Assembly (NCBI GenBank): GCA_022559985.1
Contig: JAFJTR010000157.1
Location: 1-29,881 of the forward strand
Length of the DNA: 29,881 nucleotides
From: Parastagonospora avenae f. sp. tritici 18332-5
Lineage: Eukaryota; Ascomycota; Dothideomycetes; Pleosporales; Phaeosphaeriaceae
Direction: 5' to 3'
The notes beneath the pieces were generated by a model that saw only the letters and a program-made list of their open reading frames with translations, was not told where the DNA came from and made no database searches. A program made the position numbers and the translations under genes. Shown piece by piece: positions 1 through 9,383 of this stretch (positions are counted from its first letter, which is position 1; every line of letters starts with the position of its first letter).

Positions 1-96
1 TCTCCTCTTCCTTCTCCTCTTCCTTCTCCTCTTCCTTCTCCTCTTCCTTCTCCTCTTCCTTCTCCTCTTCCTTCTCCTCTTCCTTCTCCTCTTCCT
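1..96. repeat. 12-bp microsatellite, 8 perfect copies
   Basis: Eight uninterrupted copies of TCTCCTCTTCCT start at the window edge, so the tract may continue outside. A looser pyrimidine-rich tail runs to about 135. On the minus strand one frame would read as repeated Glu-Glu-Glu-Lys. It lies beyond the last recognisable stop (168) of the decayed minus-strand gene, so I treat it as non-coding. Confidence 0.95.
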
Positions 97-167
97 TCAT
101 TCTATCCTTTCTATCATCTCCTTTCCTTTCACAATCTTCTCTGCTGTGCGAAGTGCCAGGTGTGGTG

Positions 168-2983
168 TCAACAGGGCTTTATTGCCTGGGTCGCTCCTGT
201 CGCCTCCTGCTCCCCATACAGCCTGTTGCTCATCTTCTTAATCTCGTCGGCCAAGCACCGCGCCTCATGGTACTGGTCAACATCCGCCAAATTGCTCAAG
301 TGGTCTTCCGCCCAATAAAACATGTCATTTCGGAACAGGCCGAGGCCGGCGCAGTCTGCAAAGTGCTTCCAACTCCACAAAGGCTTCTTTGCCGACCCGG
401 TGATGTAGTCGCATGCGGCGCATAGGAAACGAACGTCTTCGAATTCGATCTAGTACTTGTTGTCCAACAGGTTGACCAAGTGCGCCTTCTGGCTGGCGAC
501 AATCCTGGAGAAGCTGCTGTGCGAGAAGAGGCTCTTGATGTCAAATAGGCCGGTCGTGGAGGACGGGTGGTAGGCGCCCTTGCTGTGGAGAATGTCGTCG
601 TCAGAGCTCGCGAGGATGGCGTCATCATTGTAGACGGTGGCCGCGTTGCCAGTACCGAAAGGCTCGTTTGAAGTAGGAGGCGGCTGGCTGGTGGTACCAT
701 GGGGCTCCTCAACGCTCCTGCCCCTGATCGGCGGGAGACTGGGTGTCTATGGCGCGGCCATCGCCGTTACCAAGGTTGGCTTGCGTGGCATTGTCAGAAG
801 CGGGCTGCGTCTCAGTCTTGAACATGGTGAACACGTTCAATCCCACATTAGGAGACACCTTGGATGAAGAGGAGCTGTTAGCTGCGACTAAAGAACCTTC
901 AAGAGCAGATGAGCCCGCAGACGGAGCGGAGGGAGCACCAGGGCCCCCTTTATCACCGCTACCAAAGCCAGTCGATGGACCAGAAGAAGGACCCAGAGGG
1001 GCACCTGAGCTACCACCGCTACCACCAGAAGCCGCAGAAGGAGGCTTGGTAGAGCCAGGCAGCGCTCCAGAAAGCCACCCCACAACCTTTTCCAGCTTTT
1101 TCGTGAAGCTCCGACGGTCACGAGACTTGTCTTGCTAGAATCCCCAAGGAATGCTGTTCAGGGTCGGCTTGAGACTCTTCATGTTGTAAGCGCATTCGGT
1201 AGCACCCCCGGAGATTTGAGGTCCGCTGAACCACTGCTTGTCGCCTGCGTTGAAGATGCAACGCAAGCTCACCGCGAGAAGAGGGAACTTGTTCTCGCCG
1301 ACGATGCCTGTGAAAGACACCAACGACTTCAAGTTCGTGATCTTCAATTCCATCTCTGCAATGGATTGCGCATCGCAGAGCTTACCGATGCAGTCCATCA
1401 GAGACTCGAAGTCTTCAGAGAAAGCCTGGACCGATGTACTGGTGACTACCGGTTCCAAAGCTGCAGTCGGCTGGGCAAAGACGTTTCTGGTCTGACTAGT
1501 GATCGGCGCGTTGTTGGTGACGCCAGAAGAAGACATCTGCGCGTTGTTGGTAGCACTGGGGACGCCGTTGCTGACAGTCGGCGCCGGGAAAGTAGGAGGA
1601 GGGGGCTGTGTCGGATATGCGATACTTGAGATGAGAGGATTATGGGTATGAGGTGGTACAGGTTGACCCAATGGTATCGAAGATGAGGCAGTCGAGGCTA
1701 TGGAGTTGCCTTTGGCTGTACCAGAGCTGCCAAATGATGTGCCCATCGTGTTAACACTCGAACCGATAGAGCTACGGAAGAATGTGCCCATCGTGTTCAC
1801 ACTCGAGCCGAGAGAGCTGCCCGACTGGTTCAATGTGCCATTGGGCTGATTGGAAAAGCTATTAAACTGGCTCGGTGCAGCTTTGATCGGGTTGAAGACA
1901 TCAGCATTGCCTTGTGAGATGCCGTCGTCATCGTTGCATATCTCCGTCTCTTGGCTGGCCCGGTAGGCTTTGTTGTGAGCATTCCGCTGCTCGCGAAATG
2001 ATGCCTTCATTGATGGTAGAAACTGAAGCTCAATACCGGCCTCAGCAGCAGTGGCTACCAGACCAGTCACAATATCGAGCAGGCTGGGCTCCAGCATGAA
2101 GGATTGCTCCATCTGGCTCTGTAAAAAAAACCTTGTAAAGCTTTCAGGCCTTCAAAGTTCCAGTCAATGTCCAGACTGTCGCATCTAGAAAGAAGATTTC
2201 TCTCGCTATAGAAACGCCTGAAAGTATGTCCTGCGTCTACTAGCAAACGGAGAAGGTTCTGTGCAAGGTCCTCAAAAGTATTGTAGTCATGAGTGACTTG
2301 CGACAGACGATCCAGAGCGACATTGATCTGGATAAGAGTTAGTAAAATACAAAGATTGGTGCGTGAACTGTCTTTGTACTTCCACTCCCTTGACACGAAG
2401 CTCCTGAATGCTTTCAACATATTCACGATCTCCTATGAGACGTTGTCGCAACACTTCCGCGGGATCCAGGCGCACGAAATGCTGGTACCGACGCACTGCA
2501 GGGCGCAAACCTTGCTGGAGGCTCACGACGAGTCTGTATCACTTCTAGAATGTCGTCTGAAGCTAGTGGTATACCGCGCCGCTGTGCAGCATCAAGATAG
2601 CGGCGGTTGCTGCGGCGGAAATATTCGACTTCAGAGGATGTGTAAGGACGAGAAATGTTGGCGACAGCCCCTGCCATGTGATCCTGCGGCAAGACTGGGG
2701 TTGGCTTAATAGCATGGGCGAGATGGCTCAGAGAGCGACGCATGCCGTCAGCATGGAATCGTTTGAGGATGATTCCATCACGTCTGCTGGCGACCTGCAG
2801 ACGGGCCTGCCGGGTTGAAACCATTGCCGGCGGGGTGGAGTATTGTGGGACTTCCGACCAGGTAAGATTGGTGCTGTGACAGCAAGCGTCTTGGTAGAGA
2901 GGATATGAGTAGTTGAGCTGTCGGGAGTGTGCGGTGGACGAACAATTCGAGGACCAGGTCGGCCGTGATCGATCAGAAGGCAT
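168..2983 (-). pseudogene. Decayed hypothetical gene with stops and frameshifts
   Basis: I do not recognise the family. Reading leftward from an ATG at 2983, a first segment gives about 150 protein-like residues and then needs a one-base shift near 2535. A good intron follows (2328-2379, 52 bp, TACTAAC branch point, CAG acceptor). An eight-base homopolymer at 2122-2129 breaks the frame and one more base would restore it. The next segment (2112 to 1135, 325 aa) is rich in Ser, Gly, Asn and Thr, contains an imperfect 45-bp repeat, and ends at TAG 1137-1135. The same frame continues past that TAG through a Gly/Ser/Pro-rich linker, shifts again near 705, and meets a second in-frame TAG at 452-450. 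Beyond it the frame is open to 168 with an ordered-looking Cys/Trp-rich tail. Two stops and three shifts argue for decay. Several small genes, or a shorter protein from 2112, cannot be excluded. Confidence 0.6.
1739..1818 (-). repeat. Imperfect 45-bp tandem repeat, two copies
   Basis: Two 35-bp blocks beginning at 1739 and 1784 are nearly identical. On the minus strand they encode the repeated peptide GSSVNTMGT in the low-complexity part of the decayed gene. The period is a multiple of three, consistent with expansion while the gene was coding. Confidence 0.85.
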
Positions 2984-3807
2984 GGCCGACTACGCTAAGC
3001 TAGCGTTTCTGGGGGATGTGTCATCATTTCCGCAGCCATTGTTTCCCCCGATCAGGGTGCAGAATCGGAGAGGGCCTGTGTGGGCTGTGGCTGGGAGGAA
3101 GTGAAAGGGGTGAGCAAACGCGCTCCGGTGGTGAACCCGGCAAGTACCTTGGCTCGCGACCGACGAACACGGACAGATAATGAAACATTACTTGAGTTTC
3201 ATCTATACTGTCTAGGTGTAGTATTGTGTATATATGATATGGAAGTAGTGTTGGAGATTGCTTGTAACTCATGCTCGAGTGGTGTCAGTATATATGGTCT
3301 CTGAAGCCTCATAGGAACTTCCAGAAATAGCCATTTTTCATATAAATTCAACAGAAGCAATCGGCAGTACTGAAATCTTTCCGGGATATTCTAGGTCTTT
3401 GCCCTCAATCTGAATGTTTGCCAACGTCCCAAAGTATTCTGGAATTGCACGACAGCAGCTCGTAGCTATCGTACCATTGTAATGTGCAGAAATTCCAGCC
3501 CTTATTCCATGATATCACTGTGTATCCTATTGTACGCGAATAAGGATACATGTATTGTGTGCAAATTACGTATTCACTGCGCGGTCGGCCTGGCGCGCAC
3601 GTTGCTCGTTTGCAACTTCCCCACCTCGCTTGCACTTGCTCACCACCTCTTCCACCACCACGACCTTGAACACACACAACAACCACAACGCGCCCACTCA
3701 TTACTTTCAAAACTTTCCCAAGAATTTTGGAAATACTGATCAATCTTCTGTCTATTCATTGCAATACTGAGACCATCGATGCTTTACCTGTCAAACATTC
3801 CTACACA
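2984..3807. other. Intergenic region upstream of the 802-aa gene
   Basis: No convincing gene. The last 250 bases are C/T-rich with CACCACC-type tracts, typical of a fungal promoter or 5' leader. A TATAAA-like sequence at about 3340 is roughly 470 bp from the start codon, too far to assign. The region would serve both the decayed minus-strand gene and the plus-strand gene, which are divergent. Confidence 0.5.
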
Positions 3808-6216
3808 ATGCCGGACGCCAGCACTATCACAACTCACCCAACTACCTCAGACGTCGCCAGCCCAGAGACATACACCCCCAAGGCCACTTGTGTCGCTCAT
3901 GGCACGCCGTCTTTCGTCGCCAAAGAGCCTGCCGCCCTGGACGTTACTGCGCCTTCCTCTCCAGTACTACTTGTGCCACCTCGCGAGCCCGTGACCTATC
4001 GCAGCACTGCGACACAGATCAAACCTCCGCATACAGGCGCAGAATTCGTCCAAATATATGGCTATGAGCCAAAAATGCACGATCTCGAACACAAGATCGG
4101 CTTGGCCGCCATTGGCCGCTACAAGCATCCCGACGACATACCATATGGCGTGATCCACGGAGCGCCTTTCCAATCGGCGCACAGTGAGCGCAGGCCTTTG
4201 TACACCAGCTCAAGTTTCCAGATCATGGGTATAGGCGCTCGCAACTTGGCGGTCGCCAGAGCGAAAGTCAAGGCTGGGATCACCGCAAAGAAGTACAAGG
4301 ACGCCCTCGCAGAAGACGGAGAGAAGATCTTGACGCAGTCCAAAGACGACGAGATAGTTCACTCAGAGCAGTACCTCTCAATCATTAATCTTAACAAGGA
4401 TGGCTCTGCGCAGCCCGGTCAGGATCTCACTGGGCGGTGCTTCTGGAACGTCTTCAGAGAGGAAATCAAATGCGATGACGAGGTCAAGTGCCAGCAGCCT
4501 ATAATACCCCAGATCTTGCCATATTCAGCGCTGCATACACAGCAACACATGAAACTACGCCCAATTGTATCTCTGGAACCGTCGTCGCAGTACGATCTGC
4601 CAGATCCTGTCGTCGAGGAAGACTTTGCCGAGTACGAATACATGCAGGAGGAAGACCTACCATATGGCGCTGATACCGATGCCTTTGTTGTATTCAACGC
4701 TGCGCATCACGTCCCACGCGGCCCTTCTCATGAACCTTTGTTCACGCCAGTACAATCTCGTAAGCGCAAAGACAGCTCCCAGCTTTCCGACGAGCGAGAC
4801 AGCAAGCGGTCCAGACTGAGAGCGCCACCCACGAGCATTCCTTTGGACGTGAAGCATGATATCAGCGCTCGTCCGGATACAGTACTCTCGATGAATTCTG
4901 AGCTTGCTCCTTTACTTCCTTCTACTCCAGGAGCGCTTCCCAAGAAGGACCAATTATCGCAAGAGCCCCAAGACGGACATGCGCATCCCTCCTCAGACAC
5001 TCTTGAGAACCGCCACACAGACGCTGGCCCTCGCTCAAGCTCTCATCTCATAGACGCGTCTCGTACGGAACACCGTTACTCGAAGTCACGAGGTGATCGA
5101 ACCCGCGATCGGTCTCGTTCGCCAACCCGCATCGAGATTGAGATCCCAGGATCCCGAAAGTACAGGAACCGCGGGAATATCAAGGGCGTTCCGACAGAGA
5201 CGAAGGCCGCGGACAGTACACACAGTGAAGATGTTCGATCACAGACAGTAACGACACCTACACCCGCGACCCGAGGATACAGTGACGAGACGGACCTCTC
5301 AGAGTCTCGAACATCTTCATCTCCACCAAGCTCGCGATCCACGCTTGCAAGCTCATACGGCTCGAACAAGACCACACCAACTTGTGAGCCTCACGATGGG
5401 CAATCCGCACGGAGCGCCCTTGCCACATCGAACAGTGTTGCGGCCCATACTATCACTACCGGTAGTCCGGCGCCATTTCGACGTGTCCGGCCCGATACTG
5501 TAAGGGAATACGCATCACAGGAGCAGGAAGATTACACAACACCACAGGCGTTCGGGCCTGTGGCACAGGATGTCGGCAAAACGCAGGAGTCCGCAGCAGA
5601 GCTGACACAACACGAGCAGCACAACCCTATCGAGACAAAGGAGCAAGAATCACAGCCGAGTAAGAAGCGCGCGCTCAAAGACGTTGGCACAGAACCTTCC
5701 GAAGTTCTGCAGGATCAACAGCGGTCCAAGCGGCCAAAGAAACAGCCCAAGGCACGCAAACAAGAGCCAGAGGAGAACCTGGATGGCGACAAGGTTGCCC
5801 AACAACAGGACAAAAACTTGCAGGTGCGAGCTGAGACTTGGACGCCATCACACGTCGTGCCAGACGTGGCTGAGAAGATCGCCGCATCGAACAACGCTGA
5901 GGTATTCAAGAAGGAGGAACTTCCTGCCGAGCAGACAGAGCCCGCGACTGAACAACAAGGACCGATTTTTCAGGGCGTAGTCGAGTCTGCGAAGTCCGAG
6001 ATCAAGTCAGAAGATGTAAAGGAGAAGGTTGAGACAAACCAGGCTAAGCCAGAGATGTCAGATGTCCAGAAGAAGCTGGCTGCACGCCGCGCAACGCGTG
6101 CAGCAAAGGCAGATGGCAGGCCATATGTTCCTCCAGCGAGGCGCACCAACGCGCCAGGAAATGCTCATACAGCGAACCAAAACCGCGTCGCGGGCAACAG
6201 GCACCACAGGCGTTAG
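3808..6216 (+). CDS. Intrinsically disordered, probably nuclear protein of unknown function
   Basis: This is an intron-free frame of 802 residues. I chose the ATG at 3808 (context CACAATGCC) over an in-frame ATG at 3727 that would add 27 unremarkable residues. Residues about 76-220 look ordered: an acidic/aromatic block starting TGAEFVQIYGYEP and ending TGRCFWNVFREEI. A second, acidic stretch covers about 255-300. The rest is low complexity, rich in Ser, Thr, Pro, Gln and Glu, with basic clusters that could be nuclear localisation signals (RKRK near 318, an SR-like DRSRSP stretch in the middle, KRPKKQPKARK later). The last 50 residues are basic and contain GRPYVPPARR, reminiscent of short linear motifs in RNA-associated proteins, though this is only suggestive. 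I do not recognise the family. The undisturbed 2.4-kb frame supports a real gene between two decayed ones. Confidence 0.85.
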   Translation: MPDASTITTHPTTSDVASPETYTPKATCVAHGTPSFVAKEPAALDVTAPSSPVLLVPPREPVTYRSTATQIKPPHTGAEFVQIYGYEPKMHDLEHKIGLAAIGRYKHPDDIPYGVIHGAPFQSAHSERRPLYTSSSFQIMGIGARNLAVARAKVKAGITAKKYKDALAEDGEKILTQSKDDEIVHSEQYLSIINLNKDGSAQPGQDLTGRCFWNVFREEIKCDDEVKCQQPIIPQILPYSALHTQQHMKLRPIVSLEPSSQYDLPDPVVEEDFAEYEYMQEEDLPYGADTDAFVVFNAAHHVPRGPSHEPLFTPVQSRKRKDSSQLSDERDSKRSRLRAPPTSIPLDVKHDISARPDTVLSMNSELAPLLPSTPGALPKKDQLSQEPQDGHAHPSSDTLENRHTDAGPRSSSHLIDASRTEHRYSKSRGDRTRDRSRSPTRIEIEIPGSRKYRNRGNIKGVPTETKAADSTHSEDVRSQTVTTPTPATRGYSDETDLSESRTSSSPPSSRSTLASSYGSNKTTPTCEPHDGQSARSALATSNSVAAHTITTGSPAPFRRVRPDTVREYASQEQEDYTTPQAFGPVAQDVGKTQESAAELTQHEQHNPIETKEQESQPSKKRALKDVGTEPSEVLQDQQRSKRPKKQPKARKQEPEENLDGDKVAQQQDKNLQVRAETWTPSHVVPDVAEKIAASNNAEVFKKEELPAEQTEPATEQQGPIFQGVVESAKSEIKSEDVKEKVETNQAKPEMSDVQKKLAARRATRAAKADGRPYVPPARRTNAPGNAHTANQNRVAGNRHHRR

Positions 6217-6904
6217 ACATAGCATAGAAAAAAGCGAAGGTGCGAGTTGGCGGAATGGACGCACGGTAGGAATTTTTATCGGAATCTCATGGGAAATGTG
6301 CAATTGTGGGCACTGAAAGATTCATGCCTGGGGCAGTGCGCACGTTTGGCTTGTTGACATATGCACCGCAAAGTACAAAAAAATATTGATAATCTGAATG
6401 CGTTCTTGCACCAGCTCTCGAGCTACAATCATGCACAACGTGACAAAGAGAGAGCGATTTGGTGCTCGTGTAATTTCTTTGTTCAGCCGTCAAGGAACAA
6501 ACATGTCCACTGTGAGACACTGGCACCGCGAACTTGCACTAATGTGTGCCATGTCAAGATAGCCCACATGTGCTAGGAGAACTGCCGTTGCATATCTCGT
6601 CAAAGCCCTGATTTTCGGCCTCGCGCCACGCGCAGACTCGAGACTGCGAAGGTGTGAAAGCTTGCCCTCACGTGATGACTCAGGGGAATATCTTTCAGCG
6701 CCCCGACCCTTACGTAAGGCGCCTTGCCCTTCCATCCAAGTAGACCAGCACGCCGCCTTGTGCCAATACTCACCATCTCCCCGTCCATTTCTTCTGTAGA
6801 CCAAGTTCTCGACCACAGTGCCGCAACCTCAATCACCACCACGTCCAATCACTGACCCTGACCACCACCACCCACGGTCTGTTTTCGCAGCAACACATTT
6901 CACC
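6217..6904. other. Intergenic region
   Basis: No gene seen. It holds the 3' region of the 802-aa gene and, from about 6720, a C-rich stretch with CACC repeats that resembles the promoter or leader of the CCCH-like gene starting at 6905. Confidence 0.5.
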
Positions 6905-9029
6905 ATGGCGCCCCCCTCCGGAGGCACCACTGACCCTCCAGACAACACGTCTAATGTAACTATCCCCCGCTCACACAATTGATATAGCCGAACACTACCA
7001 TCGTAGATTCCATTGACCGCCGCCAACTGGCAGCGCATGCAGGAGGCGAACATGAACTTCGCATCTGAAGACGAGGAGCGCTCGAGGAAGAAGAGCCGCT
7101 CTCCTTCGCCAGAGGGACCACAGGTATGTACCATACGTTCCGCTTCATCGACGCGTACTTACCAATCACAACAGCACTCGTCGGCATTGAACGACCAAGA
7201 CGTCTAGGAGAGCCCCAAAATCCCCGAGAAGGCATCGCGCGACCGTAGTGCCAGTCCACGCAAGACCGACCCATTGACCCGCGTGTGAGAGTACCACTAC
7301 GAAGACTACATAAATCTCGTTACCGCAAATCCCGAAATGCGCAAGCGCTGGGCGAAACATCGCCGTCCCACTTACGACGATTTTTCCAAGCGAGGAGATA
7401 CTATGGCCGATTTCAAGCAGCGCATACGCTTGTGGTACCGCGAGCAGGATGATATCGCGGCTGATAGGCACCGGACGCGCATGGAGCTCGAGCGCATTGA
7501 GCGGGGGCGTAAGGAGCGTGAGGCGAAGCATGCTGCCATTGTTGCTGCCGTCGAAGTCTTCAAGACTGGGACCTGGTCTGCCCCTTCGTCCATTGCGGAG
7601 GCCTTCGCGCCTACCCAGACCGCAGACGATGTCGATGTCGTCATATCGGAGAGTGAAGAGCAGGCCGATGTCATGATGGGGGAAGTCGAACATGATGCCG
7701 CGGTCCAGGCCAAGTTCAAGGACAGTGGCATTCATGTGCACAGTGATGACGACGCTGCTGTTGCCGATACTGCAAGTGAAGTTCAAGACAACATTGATAT
7801 CGATGTTGACCTTCCCTCCGACATCAACATCACCACCGACACCGCTGCTGTAATTGCCCAAGAGGAGGATTTGGTCCAGGCCAAAACAACATCGGCCACC
7901 GCAGACAATGGTGCAGCGGATAGTGATCTGGATGAGGGGTTTGCCTAAGACGATGGTATCGACGACTTCTTCGGCGGCGAGAAACAGAACATCGAGGATG
8001 CTACCGATTACAGCGACGTCGTCGACGACAGTGCACCCGACCCGTTTGCGCCGTCCTCGTCCGACTACAAGGGAGAGTCGAAGAAGGCCTCGCTTGTGGA
8101 TGGAGACGAAGGCTACATCGCGACCCCCACCCACTGAGTACGACGGCACCCTGGGAACTTTAACGCCGGACATGGAGGTGAACCTGTGTGGAGATTCGTC
8201 CTCCGATAACGCTGTTTCCAGCGCGAACGACGACACTGATCCAGAGCTGCAAGCCGCCTCGCCTCAGAGCATACAGCCTGCCACTAGAGACACTTCAGCT
8301 CCAGCTGCAGACATCACGACCGAAGCTGATCCGGGTACCGTTTCTGACGATGTTCTTGATGGCAACGAAGACGCATCCCACCCCAGCAGGCGATGCTACC
8401 GATCCGACGAACGCGTTGTTTGATCTGGAAATGGCTGCACAATCACAAGGACAAGACAGGTGGTGCTCCCACCTATATGAGCGACCTTCTTCCAAAAATT
8501 GAGACTGCACACGCTGAGCTACTCACCATCCAGGGTGGAGAGCCGGTGACATATCCTTGGATATGCTTTCGCAGCCACCAGCGTGAAGGCATGGTGTGTG
8601 TCTACGGCGCCTGATGCAAGTACGGCAAGAAATGTATCAACGTTCAAGGTCCTGGCCATAGTGTGGTCTCAAACCTGAGCATGCTGATCAGTTCGATGCA
8701 GCCTGTTGCAAATCCTGGAGGGCCGTGTCCCTTTGTGTATTGCCTCAATGGCTGTCCGCAGCAGCTGCCGGGCACTTGCTCTTATGCTCACTACAACAAA
8801 GGTCAGACATGTACATTTTGGCGCAACATTTAGTCGCGAAAGCATAATACCCCTTTCGATTACACCGAGAACGCGGACGCGAGCGACAAAACCGACGACG
8901 TAGAAAGCTGGAGATGAAGATGAAGATGAAGACGCGTCGGAAGGCACGCGAGAAAGAAGGTTCGACACCAGCGCTAGACGGACGCGTTTTGGCGTCTGGA
9001 TCGAACAGCACACACATGTGCGCCACTGA
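6905..9029 (+). pseudogene. Decayed gene for an acidic protein with CCCH-like zinc-finger remnants
   Basis: The ATG at 6905 (CACCATGG context) opens a 17-codon exon. Two clean 51-bp introns follow (6956-7006, and 7124-7174 with a GTATGT donor). The joined frame is protein-like but meets TAG 7205-7207, TGA 7286-7288 and TAA 7946-7948, while the sequence on both sides stays protein-like. Single-base shifts are then needed near 8130, 8395, 8455 and 8915, plus stops TGA 8612-8614 and TAG 8831-8833. The N-terminal part is basic (SRKKSRSPSP) and then helical and charged (RKRWAKHRRPTYDD). The middle is very acidic. Near 8590-8820 it holds Cys/His clusters: VCVYGA, stop, CKYGKKC, then GPCPFVYCLNGC and GTCSYAHYNKG. 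These resemble, but do not exactly match, C-x8-C-x5-C-x3-H fingers. The tail is acidic (DEDEDED). The longest intact piece is 7337-7948 (203 aa). At least five stops and four shifts indicate a pseudogene. Confidence 0.65.
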
Positions 9030-9383
9030 GAGCGACACCACTTCGGTGGACTGAGAAGGCTGAGAACAACAAGGCTGAGAGAACACGAGACATGTGTTGC
9101 GAGAATGAGAGTACGAGATGCGAGAATGCGGAGAAGATTAGGCAGAAGATGAGGATTGGAGGAGTATGAGGGTGAGAACGAGGCAGAGATGGAGACGGGG
9201 AAGAAGCTTTGAAAATACCAAACGAACCAATAGAATGGATGAAAGGCCGGCACAACCTAGCACGAGAGGGGGGACCAGGGGAATGAGCTTAGAGAATACC
9301 AAACACAAAAGACACTAAATCATTCAAAACCTACGATAAATGACTCCGTCATCAATGCCATCTACCTACTTCATCATCACCCC
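9030..9383. other. Convergent intergenic region
   Basis: Purine-rich on the plus strand (GAGA-type low complexity) with no gene. It separates the 3' ends of the CCCH-like pseudogene and the amidase gene. Confidence 0.5.

Noticed and set aside
3727..3807. 27-residue N-terminal extension of the 802-aa protein
   Set aside because: The ATG at 3808 has a better context and the extension resembles leader sequence.
7166..8236. 356-codon open frame antisense to the CCCH-like gene
   Set aside because: Its Val/Ile/Asp/Gly-rich composition is what the complement of acidic GAC/GAT codons produces. It has no domain and is a shadow.
705..8920. Programmed +1 frameshifting at TGA stops (antizyme-like), because the upstream frame at six shifted sites ends in TGA followed by a readable +1 frame
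   Set aside because: At most sites the upstream frame turns into Arg/Ser/Pro-rich nonsense well before the TGA, while the downstream frame is already protein-like, so the shift point is not the stop. Acidic coding sequence (GAN codons) also favours out-of-frame TGA.
168..9029. Stop-codon reassignment or efficient readthrough
   Set aside because: Intact genes in the window end with TAA, TAG and TGA. None of the internal stops has the strong TGA-CTA readthrough context. One TAG is followed by CAA but not by the rest of the leaky consensus.
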